DNA of 49,794 nucleotides from Acidobacteria bacterium RBG_13_68_16 (GTDB taxonomy: Bacteria; Acidobacteriota; Thermoanaerobaculia; Thermoanaerobaculales; Thermoanaerobaculaceae). Under the pieces are notes generated by a model, which was not told the DNA's origin, did not search any database, and saw only the letters and a program-made list of their open reading frames with translations. This document shows, in pieces, positions 35,204 through 43,986 of this stretch. Location of the stretch: assembly GCA_001766905.1 (NCBI GenBank), contig MEKI01000056.1:20611-70404 (forward strand), read 5' to 3'. The position numbers were made by a program, and so were the translations under genes. How positions within the stretch are numbered: the stretch's first letter is position 1; each line of letters begins with the position of its first letter.

Positions 35204-37686
35204 TACCTCCGAGCGAGCGGTCGGAGGAGGAAGAGTTCGACCGTGGGCCTCCGGGGTCCCGGCGTCGCGAGCGGGAACCCGACGCTGCCCTGCAGCAGCG
35301 TGCCCCACGGTCCCGGCACGGACAGGCCGAGCCCCACGCCCGAGAGCGGTCGCGCCGAGTACCGCGAGCGCGGGTCGTGAGCCCACCCGAGGCCGAGCTC
35401 GGCCTGGGCGCGCACCCGTGACGACAGCGGAAACGCCAGCGACGCCCTGGTGACGGCGAGGCGATCGGGCACCACCTGGTTGGATGCGATTCCCACGATC
35501 CGCACGCCGCCGAACCGCGCGGGTGAGGGCGCGGAAAACCGGTCGAGGCTCGACCCCGCCAAAACCTCGCCGTCCAGGTGCAGCCTCGCGAGGGGGAACA
35601 GCGACCTTTCCCACACCACCGCCAGCCGTCCCAGCCGCCACGATCTCTGCGGTCGCTCGAGGCCATCGAGCCCCCACGCCTGCCAGTCGTTCCTCCAACC
35701 GGCCTGGCCGGAGAGGATCAGGCTCGCATCACCGACCGCCGCGCTGCATTCCACCTTCGCCACACCCTCGAAGGTGTCGGAGGGCAGCACGAAACCCCGC
35801 GACGTGGAGCCGGTGCGGCCGAAGTCCAACCGGTTCACACCCGCCTCGACGAGGACGCGCGCGAACCCGACGTTGGTGGCAACGCCGGCGCCGACGCTCT
35901 GACGCCGCACCTCGATCTCCTCGCCCTTCACCTCGTGTCCCTGGGTGTAGACGGCGCTGGCGAACGGGATGAGCTGGACGAACGCCCGCGCCGAGAGCTC
36001 CACGCTGCCGCGCCGCGCGGACCATGCCCCGTCGTTGACCACGCCGGCGATCAGCAGGCGGAGCTGCTCGTCGCGTTTGCGGAAGTTGAAGTCCTGGATC
36101 TGCAACCCGCCGAACGGCACCGGAAAGGAGAGCCCGGGATCGTACACGACCCCCCCGATGAGGAAGCGCTGCGATTCCCTAGGGAGAGATCCCACGATGC
36201 GACCATCGTGGCCGTCGGGCACGAGCGCTACGATCCCGCCGGGGGCGTCGCGCAGCATGCGGTGGGTCCTTCCATAGGCCGAGCTCCGCTCGGCCGCGAA
36301 GTCGGCAGGGTTGAGCACGACGTTGGTCAGCACCAGCTCGCGGTGCACGGTGGCGGTGCCGCCGAACGCCGAGAGGAAGTCGTGGGCGGTCACTCGCGAG
36401 GGCAACCAGAGCAGCTCGCCGCCAAGCTCCGTGGGATCGTAGACGCTGACCGACCGAGTGGCGCGCACCTCGCCGGGCAGGCTTTCGGCGGCCTCCTCCA
36501 GCTCGACGAGACCGAAGCTCGCTGCGTCAATGAACGCGGTGCCCCGCCGCAGCGTGCCTCCCGACTGCCCGCTCGCGAAGGTGAGCGCAAAGCATCTCCG
36601 CCCCTGGCGCTCCTCGAGCCCGCGCAGCTCGTAGCGGTACGACGGCTCGAGACGCAGGGAGAGTGGCGGTGCCGGTGGCCGTCTGGGCTCCAGAAACGGG
36701 AGGTCGGGCAGCGCGTCCGGGTCCCACGAGACCCCGTCAACCGACGCCCGCGCCAGCTCCCAGTCCGTTCCCACCCCGCGCTCCCAGAATGCCGCCCCCG
36801 CGAGCGCCACCTCGAAGCTGCGCGCAAGCTGCTCCACCCACACGCGCACCAGCAGCCGCTGGTCGGCTCGCCACTGGGGGACCAACTGCTCCTGGCGTGC
36901 GGCCGCGCGCTGGTGGCGGGCCAGCACCTCCGCCGCCGACGGCAGGCGTTCGCCGCTCACCTCCACCCTCTCGAAGGCCCCCTCCCCGGCGGGCCGCAGC
37001 GCCACCAGCACGCCCCCGTGCGGCAACGCCGGCACCGCGACCACCGTCGAATCGCCGACGCGCCGCAGCGCGAGCGGCAGGGAGCCGCCGGCGAGCAGCA
37101 CGGCCCGGCCATACCAGGAACTGGGGAGTGCGACGTCCCCGCCGGCAAAGCCGCGCGGCAGCCCCACCACGGTGGCGAGATCGGCACCGCGCAGCGCGGT
37201 GGGAACCTCACCCCCGGCGCCGCGTGCGGCCTGTGGCTCCGGTAGGAGGCCGGCGAGCTCGTCCTCCCAGGCGGTGTCGGGCTCCCCGATCAGGACGGCG
37301 CTTGCCCCCGCGGCCAGCGCGGCTACCGCCTGAGCGGGGTCCGAGGCTGCGACGACCAGCGCGACGCCCGGCACCTGCACCAGTGCGCCGGGGGGAGCGA
37401 CGGCAGGGCAGAAACCGTCGAGGTACGGCAGCACATTGGCGGGTGGCACGGTGCTTCCCACGGCGATGAGCAGCGCTCGTCGCGAGGACAGGGCCACCGC
37501 GGTCTCCAGCCAGTGCTGGTCGGGCTTACCGGGTGGCGGGGGCAACTCCAGCAGGTATCCGGCGGCATCGTCCTCAGGGGGCGTCGCGTCAGCACGCACC
37601 AAAACCCAACGCGAAGCGCCGAACCTCGGGTCGGCGATTACAGGCGGGAGCGCCGGCGCAGCGAGGAGGAGAACTGTGGCCAGCAT
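35203..37686 (-). CDS. Large exported protein with probable C-terminal outer-membrane beta-barrel
   Basis: An 827-residue protein with a signal peptide (hydrophobic MLATVLLLAAPALPPVIA). The first 300 residues are Ala/Pro-rich and lack a known domain. The middle (about 360-480) has a lipoprotein-localisation-like pattern: FIDAASFGLVELEEAAES then ELLWLPSRVTAHDF. The last 330 residues are built of alternating hydrophobic strands with aromatic ends and finish in VELFLLRPLARR, as in surface-antigen/Omp85-like barrels. No POTRA motif was seen. Starts 9 bases after the DUF1684 lipoprotein gene, so the two probably form an operon. Outer-membrane location is inferred; function is unknown. Confidence 0.72.
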   Translation of the reverse strand: MLATVLLLAAPALPPVIADPRFGASRWVLVRADATPPEDDAAGYLLELPPPPGKPDQHWLETAVALSSRRALLIAVGSTVPPANVLPYLDGFCPAVAPPGALVQVPGVALVVAASDPAQAVAALAAGASAVLIGEPDTAWEDELAGLLPEPQAARGAGGEVPTALRGADLATVVGLPRGFAGGDVALPSSWYGRAVLLAGGSLPLALRRVGDSTVVAVPALPHGGVLVALRPAGEGAFERVEVSGERLPSAAEVLARHQRAAARQEQLVPQWRADQRLLVRVWVEQLARSFEVALAGAAFWERGVGTDWELARASVDGVSWDPDALPDLPFLEPRRPPAPPLSLRLEPSYRYELRGLEERQGRRCFALTFASGQSGGTLRRGTAFIDAASFGLVELEEAAESLPGEVRATRSVSVYDPTELGGELLWLPSRVTAHDFLSAFGGTATVHRELVLTNVVLNPADFAAERSSAYGRTHRMLRDAPGGIVALVPDGHDGRIVGSLPRESQRFLIGGVVYDPGLSFPVPFGGLQIQDFNFRKRDEQLRLLIAGVVNDGAWSARRGSVELSARAFVQLIPFASAVYTQGHEVKGEEIEVRRQSVGAGVATNVGFARVLVEAGVNRLDFGRTGSTSRGFVLPSDTFEGVAKVECSAAVGDASLILSGQAGWRNDWQAWGLDGLERPQRSWRLGRLAVVWERSLFPLARLHLDGEVLAGSSLDRFSAPSPARFGGVRIVGIASNQVVPDRLAVTRASLAFPLSSRVRAQAELGLGWAHDPRSRYSARPLSGVGLGLSVPGPWGTLLQGSVGFPLATPGPRRPTVELFLLRPLARR

Positions 37687-37695
37687 CGGCCACGG

Positions 37696-38337
37696 CTATC
37701 CGTGCCCGGGCGGCATCATCTCCCCGGCCTTGATCGCGAACGGCACGGTGTTCTCGGGCGGGGTGATCGGGCACCGGCCGGCGATCCCGTAGGCGCAGTC
37801 CGGGTTGTAGGCACGGTTGAAGTCCAGGCCAACCACGCCGCCTGACAGCCGCTCGACGTCCAGGTATCGGCCGGCGCCGTACGTCTCGGTTCCCGCGCCC
37901 GCGTCCCGGAACGGCAGGAACAGCTCGTCGGGGTACTGCTCGCGGACGTCGTCGAGCTGAAACACCGAGAGCACGGTCCCGCTGCCGGAGAAGCGCAGTC
38001 GCACGCGACCCACGCGGTGGGCTGGGCGGTGCTCGCCGTTGCTGGCGGCGATCCTGAGAGGTTCCGGTGGGCTGACCGGCTCGAGCATGGCGCGCATCCG
38101 GTACTCCGGGTCGAAGGGGTAGAAACGCAGCCCCTGGAAGTGCGCGGCTGCCTCCGGCGGGAGCTCCGCGCGCACCGCCTGATCCCGTTCCTGTCGGTAC
38201 TTCAGCTCGGGGGTCGGAAGCGGCGCCCTGCATGCCGCCACGAGGCCGACCACGAGGAACGGCACAACGGCGGCTCGTGAAAGGCGAGAAAGAGTCCCGT
38301 TGTGGGTGGAGTGCACCAGGGTACCCGGCACGGCCAC
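37696..38337 (-). CDS. DUF1684 family lipoprotein
   Basis: A 213-residue protein whose N-terminal helix ends in a lipobox (LVGLVAAC), so it is probably lipid-anchored. The DUF1684 core is clear: YGAGRYLDVERLSGGVVGLD, NRAYNPDCAYG and CPITPPENTVPFAIKAGE. The domain's function is not known; it is recurrent in Bacteroidota, Actinomycetota and Acidobacteriota. GTG 38337 lies just past the stop of the upstream gene behind AAAGG; GTG 38316 is a second candidate giving a more usual signal length. It sits between the two other envelope genes. Confidence 0.88.
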   Translation of the reverse strand: MAVPGTLVHSTHNGTLSRLSRAAVVPFLVVGLVAACRAPLPTPELKYRQERDQAVRAELPPEAAAHFQGLRFYPFDPEYRMRAMLEPVSPPEPLRIAASNGEHRPAHRVGRVRLRFSGSGTVLSVFQLDDVREQYPDELFLPFRDAGAGTETYGAGRYLDVERLSGGVVGLDFNRAYNPDCAYGIAGRCPITPPENTVPFAIKAGEMMPPGHG

Positions 38338-38343
38338 CTGCCT

Positions 38344-39078
38344 TTAGAAAATGACGTGATCGACGAAGAACTTGTCGGGGGTGACCTTCCCGCTCACCAG
38401 CTCGGCGGCGTCGGCGACGGACATCCGGAACAGGCCGGCCTCCTTCCCCGCCTCGTTGATCATCTGGATCTCGACCCGCTCCGGCAAGCGTTCCGGGGCT
38501 TTCTCTGCCAACAGTTGGTAGGTCGAGCTCACGGCCTGGAGCGCCTTCAGCGTCTCGGGTTGCCCGTTCACCTGGATCTCGATGAACAGGAAACTGGGCT
38601 GCGTCCCAGAACTGGTCCGGTACAAGTACAGGTGGTAGCTCTCCAGCCCCTGCTGGAATGCCAGGTCCACCTGCGGATCGTGGTAGCGAGCCTCCCGGTA
38701 TCCGACGCCCGGGGTCGGCGTGGGTTTCGCCGCGTCGCCCTCCTTGGCGGCGATCCCGGGGCGGATGCGTCCGAGGGCCGACATCTGCGGCGTCGGGGTG
38801 GGTGTCGGGAACACCCGCTGGATGTCCACCCAGTCGAGGGCCTCGACGTCCCCCAGGTTCAGGGCGTTCGCCTTCTCCGTGGCCGTGGCATCGATCTGTG
38901 AGACCGGGATCGAGGTGAGCGTGCCGATCTTTGTCACGAAGATCGCGTTGGGACCCTTCACCTGGTACTTCTCCCTTGCCACCACGCGGCTCCCGTTACG
39001 CAGGACGACGATGTACACGGCCAGCGCCTGGTGCGCCACGAAAAAAAGCAGAACCCCAAGAAACGCAGCCCTCTTCAC
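38344..39078 (-). CDS. Exported protein of unknown function with PTPTP linker
   Basis: GTG 39078 with a strong AAGGAGG eight bases upstream gives 244 residues, replacing the 377-residue track ORF that runs into aroF. The signal peptide is MKRAAFLGVLLFFVAHQALA. Next comes a small beta-domain (IVVLRNGSRVVAREKY, then FVTKIGTLTSIPVSQID), a type often seen in acidobacterial exported proteins. A linker with PTPTPTP and PTPTP follows, then a C-terminal alpha/beta domain (about 145-244) that is not recognised. First of three adjacent envelope genes on this strand and divergent from aroF across 51 bases. Confidence 0.82.
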   Translation of the reverse strand: MKRAAFLGVLLFFVAHQALAVYIVVLRNGSRVVAREKYQVKGPNAIFVTKIGTLTSIPVSQIDATATEKANALNLGDVEALDWVDIQRVFPTPTPTPQMSALGRIRPGIAAKEGDAAKPTPTPGVGYREARYHDPQVDLAFQQGLESYHLYLYRTSSGTQPSFLFIEIQVNGQPETLKALQAVSSTYQLLAEKAPERLPERVEIQMINEAGKEAGLFRMSVADAAELVSGKVTPDKFFVDHVIF

Positions 39079-39079
39079 G

Positions 39080-39107
39080 TTGACAACCTCCTTACCTAGG
39101 CTAGTAT
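39080..39107 (+). promoter_or_regulatory. Putative sigma70 promoter of aroF
   Basis: TTGACA (perfect -35), 16-base spacer, TAGTAT, with the start ATG 23 bases beyond the -10 box. On the opposite strand TATACT in the same place is a candidate -10 for the divergent gene, without a good -35. Confidence 0.6.
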
Positions 39108-39112
39108 AGCCT
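39098..39112. promoter_or_regulatory. Palindrome overlapping the aroF -10 box, putative operator
   Basis: AGGCTA-GTA-TAGCCT, perfect 6-base arms with a 3-base centre, covering the -10 box of the aroF promoter and lying 20 bases before the divergent start codon. A repressor bound here could control both genes. No regulator gene is next to it. Confidence 0.5.
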
Positions 39113-39129
39113 CCCTGGGGGAGCACCGA

Positions 39130-40167
39130 ATGCTGATCGTGATGACGGTTGGCGCAACCCCGCAGCAGGTTGAGCGGGTCATCGAGCGGATCTCCGCCCT
39201 GGGGCTGAAGGCGCATCCCATCCCCGGGGCCCAGCGGGTGGCCATCGGGATCACCGGCAACCAGAGCGCGGTGGAGCCCGCGCTGTTCGAGAACCTGCCC
39301 GGGGTGCTGGAGGTCATACCGGTTTCGCACCCATACAAGCTGGTGAGCCGGGAGGCGAAACCCGAGAGCACGGTCGTCATGGTGAGCGGCGTGCCGGTCG
39401 GGGGCGACAACTTCGCCGTGGTTGCAGGGCCGTGCTCGGTGGAGAACCCGGAGCAGACGCTCACCATTGCACGCCACGTCAGGGGGGCGGGGGCACAGAT
39501 ACTTCGCGGTGGCGCCTTCAAGCCGCGTACCTCCCCCTACGCCTTCCAGGGGTTGGGCGAGGCGGGACTCGCAATCCTGCGGGACGTGGGACGCGAGGTC
39601 CAGATGCCCGTGGTGTCCGAGGCCCTCGACGAGCGCTCCCTCAGCCTCGTCACCGAGTACTGCGACATGATCCAGATCGGCGCGAGGAATATGCAGAACT
39701 ACTCGCTGCTCCGGACCGTCGGGCGACTGCGCAAGCCGGTCCTGCTCAAGCGCGGCATGGCCGCCACCGTTGAGGAGCTGTTAATGGCGGCGGAGTACGT
39801 GCTCGCCGAGGGCAACTACCAGGTCGTGCTGTGCGAGCGGGGGATCCGAACGTTTACCGACCACACCCGCAACACCCTGGACCTGGCGGCGGTGGTGGCT
39901 GTCCAGCGCCTCTCCCACCTTCCGATCATCGTCGACCCTTCGCACGGGACCGGCAAGCGGCACAAGGTCGTGCCGCTGGCTCGCGCGGCGGCAGCGGTGG
40001 GTGCCGACGGCCTCATGATCGAGGTGCACCACGAGCCGTCCCAGGCGCTCTCCGACGCCTCCCAGGCGATCCTGCCGGGTGAACTTTCGGAGCTCATCCA
40101 GCAACTGCCGCACCTGCTGCCGCTCACCGGCCGGCACATGGCGCAACCGCTCAGGCTGAGCGCCTAG
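39130..40167 (+). CDS. aroF: 3-deoxy-7-phosphoheptulonate synthase (type I-beta, with ferredoxin-like domain)
   Basis: First enzyme of the shikimate pathway: PEP plus erythrose-4-phosphate to DAHP. The 345 residues have a short N-terminal ferredoxin-like domain (MLIVMTVGATPQQVERVIER..., about 1-70), as in the Thermotoga enzyme, where it gives feedback inhibition by tyrosine or phenylalanine. The catalytic barrel follows with VVAGPCSVENPEQT, ILRGGAFKPRTSPYAFQG, MIQIGARNMQNY, KRGM and VDPSHGTGKR. Start ATG with GGGGGAG upstream. Promoter and operator candidates lie in the 51-base divergent gap. The next gene follows after 7 bases. Confidence 0.96.
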   Translation: MLIVMTVGATPQQVERVIERISALGLKAHPIPGAQRVAIGITGNQSAVEPALFENLPGVLEVIPVSHPYKLVSREAKPESTVVMVSGVPVGGDNFAVVAGPCSVENPEQTLTIARHVRGAGAQILRGGAFKPRTSPYAFQGLGEAGLAILRDVGREVQMPVVSEALDERSLSLVTEYCDMIQIGARNMQNYSLLRTVGRLRKPVLLKRGMAATVEELLMAAEYVLAEGNYQVVLCERGIRTFTDHTRNTLDLAAVVAVQRLSHLPIIVDPSHGTGKRHKVVPLARAAAAVGADGLMIEVHHEPSQALSDASQAILPGELSELIQQLPHLLPLTGRHMAQPLRLSA

Positions 40168-40174
40168 CGCCGCC

Positions 40175-41893
40175 ATGGCTCCGCTCCTGCTGCCACTCAC
40201 GCTGACGGCCGCGCTGGCCTGGCTCGACCCAACAACCGTCCGGCCCGGCCAGAAGGGCGTGTGCATCACCGAGTGGACCGGCGGGGAGCGGCGGGAGATT
40301 CCGGTGGAGGTGCTCGGGATGCTGGATGCTTCCGGGCCGGAGCGGAGCGCCGTGCTGGTCCGCCTCACCGACGAACGCCTTGCCGGCTCGGGTGTGGTGG
40401 CCGGGATGAGCGGCTCGCCGGTGTACGTGGACGGGAAGCTGCTCGGTGCCGTCGCCTTCGGGTGGGCCTTCGCCCGGGAGCCGCTCGCCGGCGTCACGCC
40501 CTTCTCCACGATGCGGGGAATCGTGACGGGCGGTGCCGCCCCCGATGCACCTGCGCCCACCCTCGCCAGCCTCGCCGCGCTTGCCGCCGGCACGCTCGAG
40601 CCGCTCGCGGTGCTTCCCCAGCTTCCGCCCCGAGATGGGCAGGGGCCGCAGTTGGTCGCCGTCGGTGGGCTGCCGCTTGGCGGGGGCTTCCCCACCGAAC
40701 TGCTCGGCGCCATGGGTCTCCAGGCGGTCCCGGCTGGTATCGGTGCGGCCCCCCAGGGGGTGCCCGAGGCCGGTGAGATGATGGCGGCGCTGCTGGTATG
40801 GGGCGACGCAACGATCGCAGCGGGTGGCACCGTGACCGCCCGCGAGGGGGACAAGGTCTGGGCTTTCGGCCACCCCCTTTTCGCCCTTGGCCGGGTCCGC
40901 ATCCCCGCAGCGCGTGCCCGCGTGCTGGCGGTTCAGGACTCGTATCAGAGCCCATTCAAGATCTTTGCGGTCGGCTCGAGTTTCGGCACGATCGTGGCGG
41001 ACCGGGCTGCGGGCGTACTGGCGAACGTCGGAGAGCAGGCGGCCGGGACCCCCGTCACGGTGACCGTGCGCGATGCGGGCGATGCGTCAACCTGGCGTTT
41101 TCGTGTCGCGGAGATGCCGCTCCTGCAGCCGCTCCTGGTCACGTACGTCGCAAGCGCCTCGCTGACCGCGCGCGGTGCGGCCGTCGGTGAGTCCTCGGTC
41201 CGCCTGTCGCTGACGGTGCACCTCGCCGACGGCAGGGAGGTCCGAGTGAATCAGGCGGCCAGGGGAGTCGACGCCATTGCGCGGATGTCGGCGTTCGCCG
41301 GAGGCGTCGTTAGCTTCCTCGCAAACTCGTCGTTTCCCCACCCCCCTGTCAGCGCCGTGGAGGCCACCCTCGACCGTGATGAGAAGCCGCGCGGCGCGAA
41401 CATTGGCGAGGCCATCCCTGCGCGCACCTCGGTCGGCCCCGGCGAGGAGCTCCCGGTCACAATCGTCCTGCAGCCGTACCAGGCCGCCCGCGAGGAGAGG
41501 CGCGTCGTGATCAGGGTGCCGCCGAGCGTGCGTCCGGGCCCTCTTGATCTGGTGGTCGCCGACGGCGCGTCGTGGAGCGAATACCGCCTGCGTGCAGAGG
41601 CGGTCACTCCCGCTAATTTTGCCGACCAGCTCACCCAGGTGGGGCGGCTCGAGAGCAGCACCACGCTTGTGGTTGCGCTCGAGGCCCGCGAGCGCGGAGT
41701 GGCGTTGCCGGGCGCCTCCGAGCCGGGGGTGCCGCCGTCGTGGTCGTTCACTCTGACGACCGGGCTCGGCGCGCACGCCCTGAGCCGCATATCCACCAGC
41801 GTGGTGTCGGCCGAGCGCCAGCCCGGTTCCTTCCCGCTCGAGGGCTTGCTTCGCGTCTCCCTGACGGTGCGTGAGCGACCGGAGGTGCCATGA
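40175..41893 (+). CDS. SpoIVB-type (S55) peptidase domain protein, exported
   Basis: A 572-residue protein with a short hydrophobic N-terminus (a marginal signal peptide). Residues about 70-240 match the S55/SpoIVB peptidase domain: the nucleophile-serine motif GMSGSPVYVDGKLLGAVAFG near 77-96, followed by a conserved FGHPLFALG histidine segment near 230. In Bacillus this domain cleaves a signalling partner during sporulation; many non-sporulating bacteria keep it in periplasmic proteins of unknown role. The C-terminal half is beta-rich and not recognised. Its stop overlaps the start of the next gene by ATGA, implying a joint function with that exported protein, perhaps as substrate or partner (inference). 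Confidence 0.85.
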   Translation: MAPLLLPLTLTAALAWLDPTTVRPGQKGVCITEWTGGERREIPVEVLGMLDASGPERSAVLVRLTDERLAGSGVVAGMSGSPVYVDGKLLGAVAFGWAFAREPLAGVTPFSTMRGIVTGGAAPDAPAPTLASLAALAAGTLEPLAVLPQLPPRDGQGPQLVAVGGLPLGGGFPTELLGAMGLQAVPAGIGAAPQGVPEAGEMMAALLVWGDATIAAGGTVTAREGDKVWAFGHPLFALGRVRIPAARARVLAVQDSYQSPFKIFAVGSSFGTIVADRAAGVLANVGEQAAGTPVTVTVRDAGDASTWRFRVAEMPLLQPLLVTYVASASLTARGAAVGESSVRLSLTVHLADGREVRVNQAARGVDAIARMSAFAGGVVSFLANSSFPHPPVSAVEATLDRDEKPRGANIGEAIPARTSVGPGEELPVTIVLQPYQAAREERRVVIRVPPSVRPGPLDLVVADGASWSEYRLRAEAVTPANFADQLTQVGRLESSTTLVVALEARERGVALPGASEPGVPPSWSFTLTTGLGAHALSRISTSVVSAERQPGSFPLEGLLRVSLTVRERPEVP

Positions 41894-43986
41894 AACGCTT
41901 CATTGTCGCGATCCTCTCCCTGCTCCCGGTCGTCGCGGGCGAGGCAACCGAGACCCGATACTTCGTGCTCGACACGCCGCGCGCCCTTGCCGGGGCGACC
42001 GGCAAGGGAGTCGCGATCCTGCCGGATGGAACCCTCTACCCGCTGTCGCCGCTCGGGCCTGTGGCCACCTTCGACGAGCCGCTCGGCCTCGCCCTCACCG
42101 TGGCACCGGACGGAACAGCCTTCGTGGGGACCGGTCACCCCGCCCGGCTGTGGCGGGTCCGGGAGGGCAAGAAGGAACTCCTCGGCGAGGCCGGTGCGGA
42201 CCAGATCACCGCCCTCCTCCTCGATCCGGACGGCAGCCTCTGGGCGACCACGGCGGCGCCCGCCCTGCTGCTGCGGGTGCGGGGCGCCAGGGGCAAACCG
42301 GAGGAGGTTGCGAGACTGTCCGAGGGTAACCTTTGGGACCTCGCGTGGTTCAAGGGCGGCCTCGTCGCGGCCGCCGGCAACCCCGGGCGACTGTTGCGAC
42401 TCACCCCGAAGGGACTCGAGGTGGCCACGCCGGTACCCGATCGCCACGCCCGCTGCCTGGCCGTGACCGGGGACGTGCTCCTCATCGGGACCTCCGGGAA
42501 GGCGTTCGTGATGCGGTGGACCGGTGAGGGGACGCCAGGCGTGGTGTTCGACTCCGGGTTCACCGAGATCGCCGCGCTGGCGGCGGCGCCTGAAGGTGTC
42601 GTGTACGCCGCCGGCATCACCGGAGACCCCACGATGGGCAAGCCCCCGGCCAAGGAGCAAACGGAGGCCTCGGTTTCGGTGACGGTGAGCGAGAGCGCCA
42701 CGCCCACGCCGGAGACGCGCGCGGGTCCCGCGACCTCGGAGATCGTGCGCATCCTTCCACCCGGAGCCGCGGTCACGGTGCACCGCTTCACCAAGCAGAT
42801 CGCGGGGACGCTGACGTGGGGTGACAGCGGCCTCGTGATTGGCACCGGCCTCGAGGGCGAGCTGTGGCAGCTCCTGGAGGACGGCTCGGCGGCGCAACTC
42901 GACAGTGTGGACGCGACCCAGGTCGTGCGTGTGGCGGCGCGCGGTGAGTGGGTTCTCACTCAGGGACCGGTCAAGCTGCTGCGCCGTAGCGGGCCACCCC
43001 GTGGCACATTTGCATCGCCGCCGCTGGATGCGGGCCAGCCGACGCAGTGGGGCGAGGCCTTGCTGCGCGGCGAGCTCCCGACGACGGGAGCGTGCACGCT
43101 GCGCTTCCGTTCGGGCGCGGTCTCCCCGCCCGACGAAACCTGGAGCGCCTGGTCCGCCCCGCTGCCCTGCCCCGGCGGAAAGGTGAGCGCGCCCCCGGCC
43201 CGCTACCTGCAATGGCAGGTCGAGCTGCAGCCTCCGCCGGCGGTTTCCGCGGCGCGGGTGGGGCGGGTCGTCGTCGCCTATCGGCAGATCAACCTCCCCC
43301 CTGCGATCAAGGAACTCACCGTCCACAACCCGGGCGAGATCTTCCTCAAGGGGCCGCCTCCCTCCGACCGCATCGTGGAGGTGCAGCACCCCGACCTCTC
43401 TGGAATCTTCACGACGCTCGACGACGACGCCAAGGAGGCCCAGGACCGCCTCGGTAAGAAGTACTACCGCGTCGGCTACCAGACGCTCTCGTGGAAGACC
43501 GAGGACCCTAACGGAGACGCGTTGCGGTTCACCCTTGAGGTCCAGGGGTCGGGCAGCGAGCGCTGGTGGAAGGTCCGGGACGACCTCGAGACGGTCGTGC
43601 TGGGAATCGACACCCAGGCGCTCGCCGATGGCCTTTACCGCTTCCGTCTCACCGCCAACGATGCGCCGGCAAACCCGGAGGCGCCGGCAACAACGCAGGC
43701 CCTCTCGAGTTGGGTCACCGTGGACAACACGCCGCCCAGAGTTACGGCGACCCGAGAGGGTTCCTCCTGGGTTCTGACTGTCGACGACGCGCTCTCGCCC
43801 GTCGTTCGCGTCGAGTGGAACCGGGATGCCGACGCCTGGCATCCCCTCGCGCCCGAGGATGGCTTGCTCGACAAGCGGCACGAGACGTTCCGCATTCCGG
43901 TCCAGCCCGGGCGGCACGTCCTCGCGGTGCGCGCGATCGATGACCACCACAACCGCGCCACCGTGGCGGTGGAGGAGAAGCCGTGA
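41890..43986 (+). CDS. Exported protein with propeller-like repeats and C-terminal Ig-like region
   Basis: A 698-residue protein with signal peptide MKRFIVAILSLLPVVAG. Residues 40-330 hold repeated strand units of the type DPDGSLWATTAAPALLLRV, LPDGTLYPLS and APEGVVYAAG, with the spacing of a six- or seven-bladed beta-propeller. A low-complexity SESATPTPETRAG stretch interrupts the blades near 265. Residues about 380-698 look like two or three Ig/fibronectin-like modules (TWSAWSAPLPC, ...TDNTPPRV-type joints). It starts inside the S55 peptidase stop (ATGA) and ends inside the coaD start (GTGA), so three genes are translationally coupled. Function unknown. Confidence 0.78.
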   Translation: MKRFIVAILSLLPVVAGEATETRYFVLDTPRALAGATGKGVAILPDGTLYPLSPLGPVATFDEPLGLALTVAPDGTAFVGTGHPARLWRVREGKKELLGEAGADQITALLLDPDGSLWATTAAPALLLRVRGARGKPEEVARLSEGNLWDLAWFKGGLVAAAGNPGRLLRLTPKGLEVATPVPDRHARCLAVTGDVLLIGTSGKAFVMRWTGEGTPGVVFDSGFTEIAALAAAPEGVVYAAGITGDPTMGKPPAKEQTEASVSVTVSESATPTPETRAGPATSEIVRILPPGAAVTVHRFTKQIAGTLTWGDSGLVIGTGLEGELWQLLEDGSAAQLDSVDATQVVRVAARGEWVLTQGPVKLLRRSGPPRGTFASPPLDAGQPTQWGEALLRGELPTTGACTLRFRSGAVSPPDETWSAWSAPLPCPGGKVSAPPARYLQWQVELQPPPAVSAARVGRVVVAYRQINLPPAIKELTVHNPGEIFLKGPPPSDRIVEVQHPDLSGIFTTLDDDAKEAQDRLGKKYYRVGYQTLSWKTEDPNGDALRFTLEVQGSGSERWWKVRDDLETVVLGIDTQALADGLYRFRLTANDAPANPEAPATTQALSSWVTVDNTPPRVTATREGSSWVLTVDDALSPVVRVEWNRDADAWHPLAPEDGLLDKRHETFRIPVQPGRHVLAVRAIDDHHNRATVAVEEKP

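Noticed and set aside
41251-43950. 899-codon minus-strand ORF opposite the S55 peptidase and propeller genes
   Set aside because: It is a high-GC shadow: composition is Arg/Gly/Ala-rich with no domain, and both plus-strand genes have signal peptides, motifs and coupled starts.
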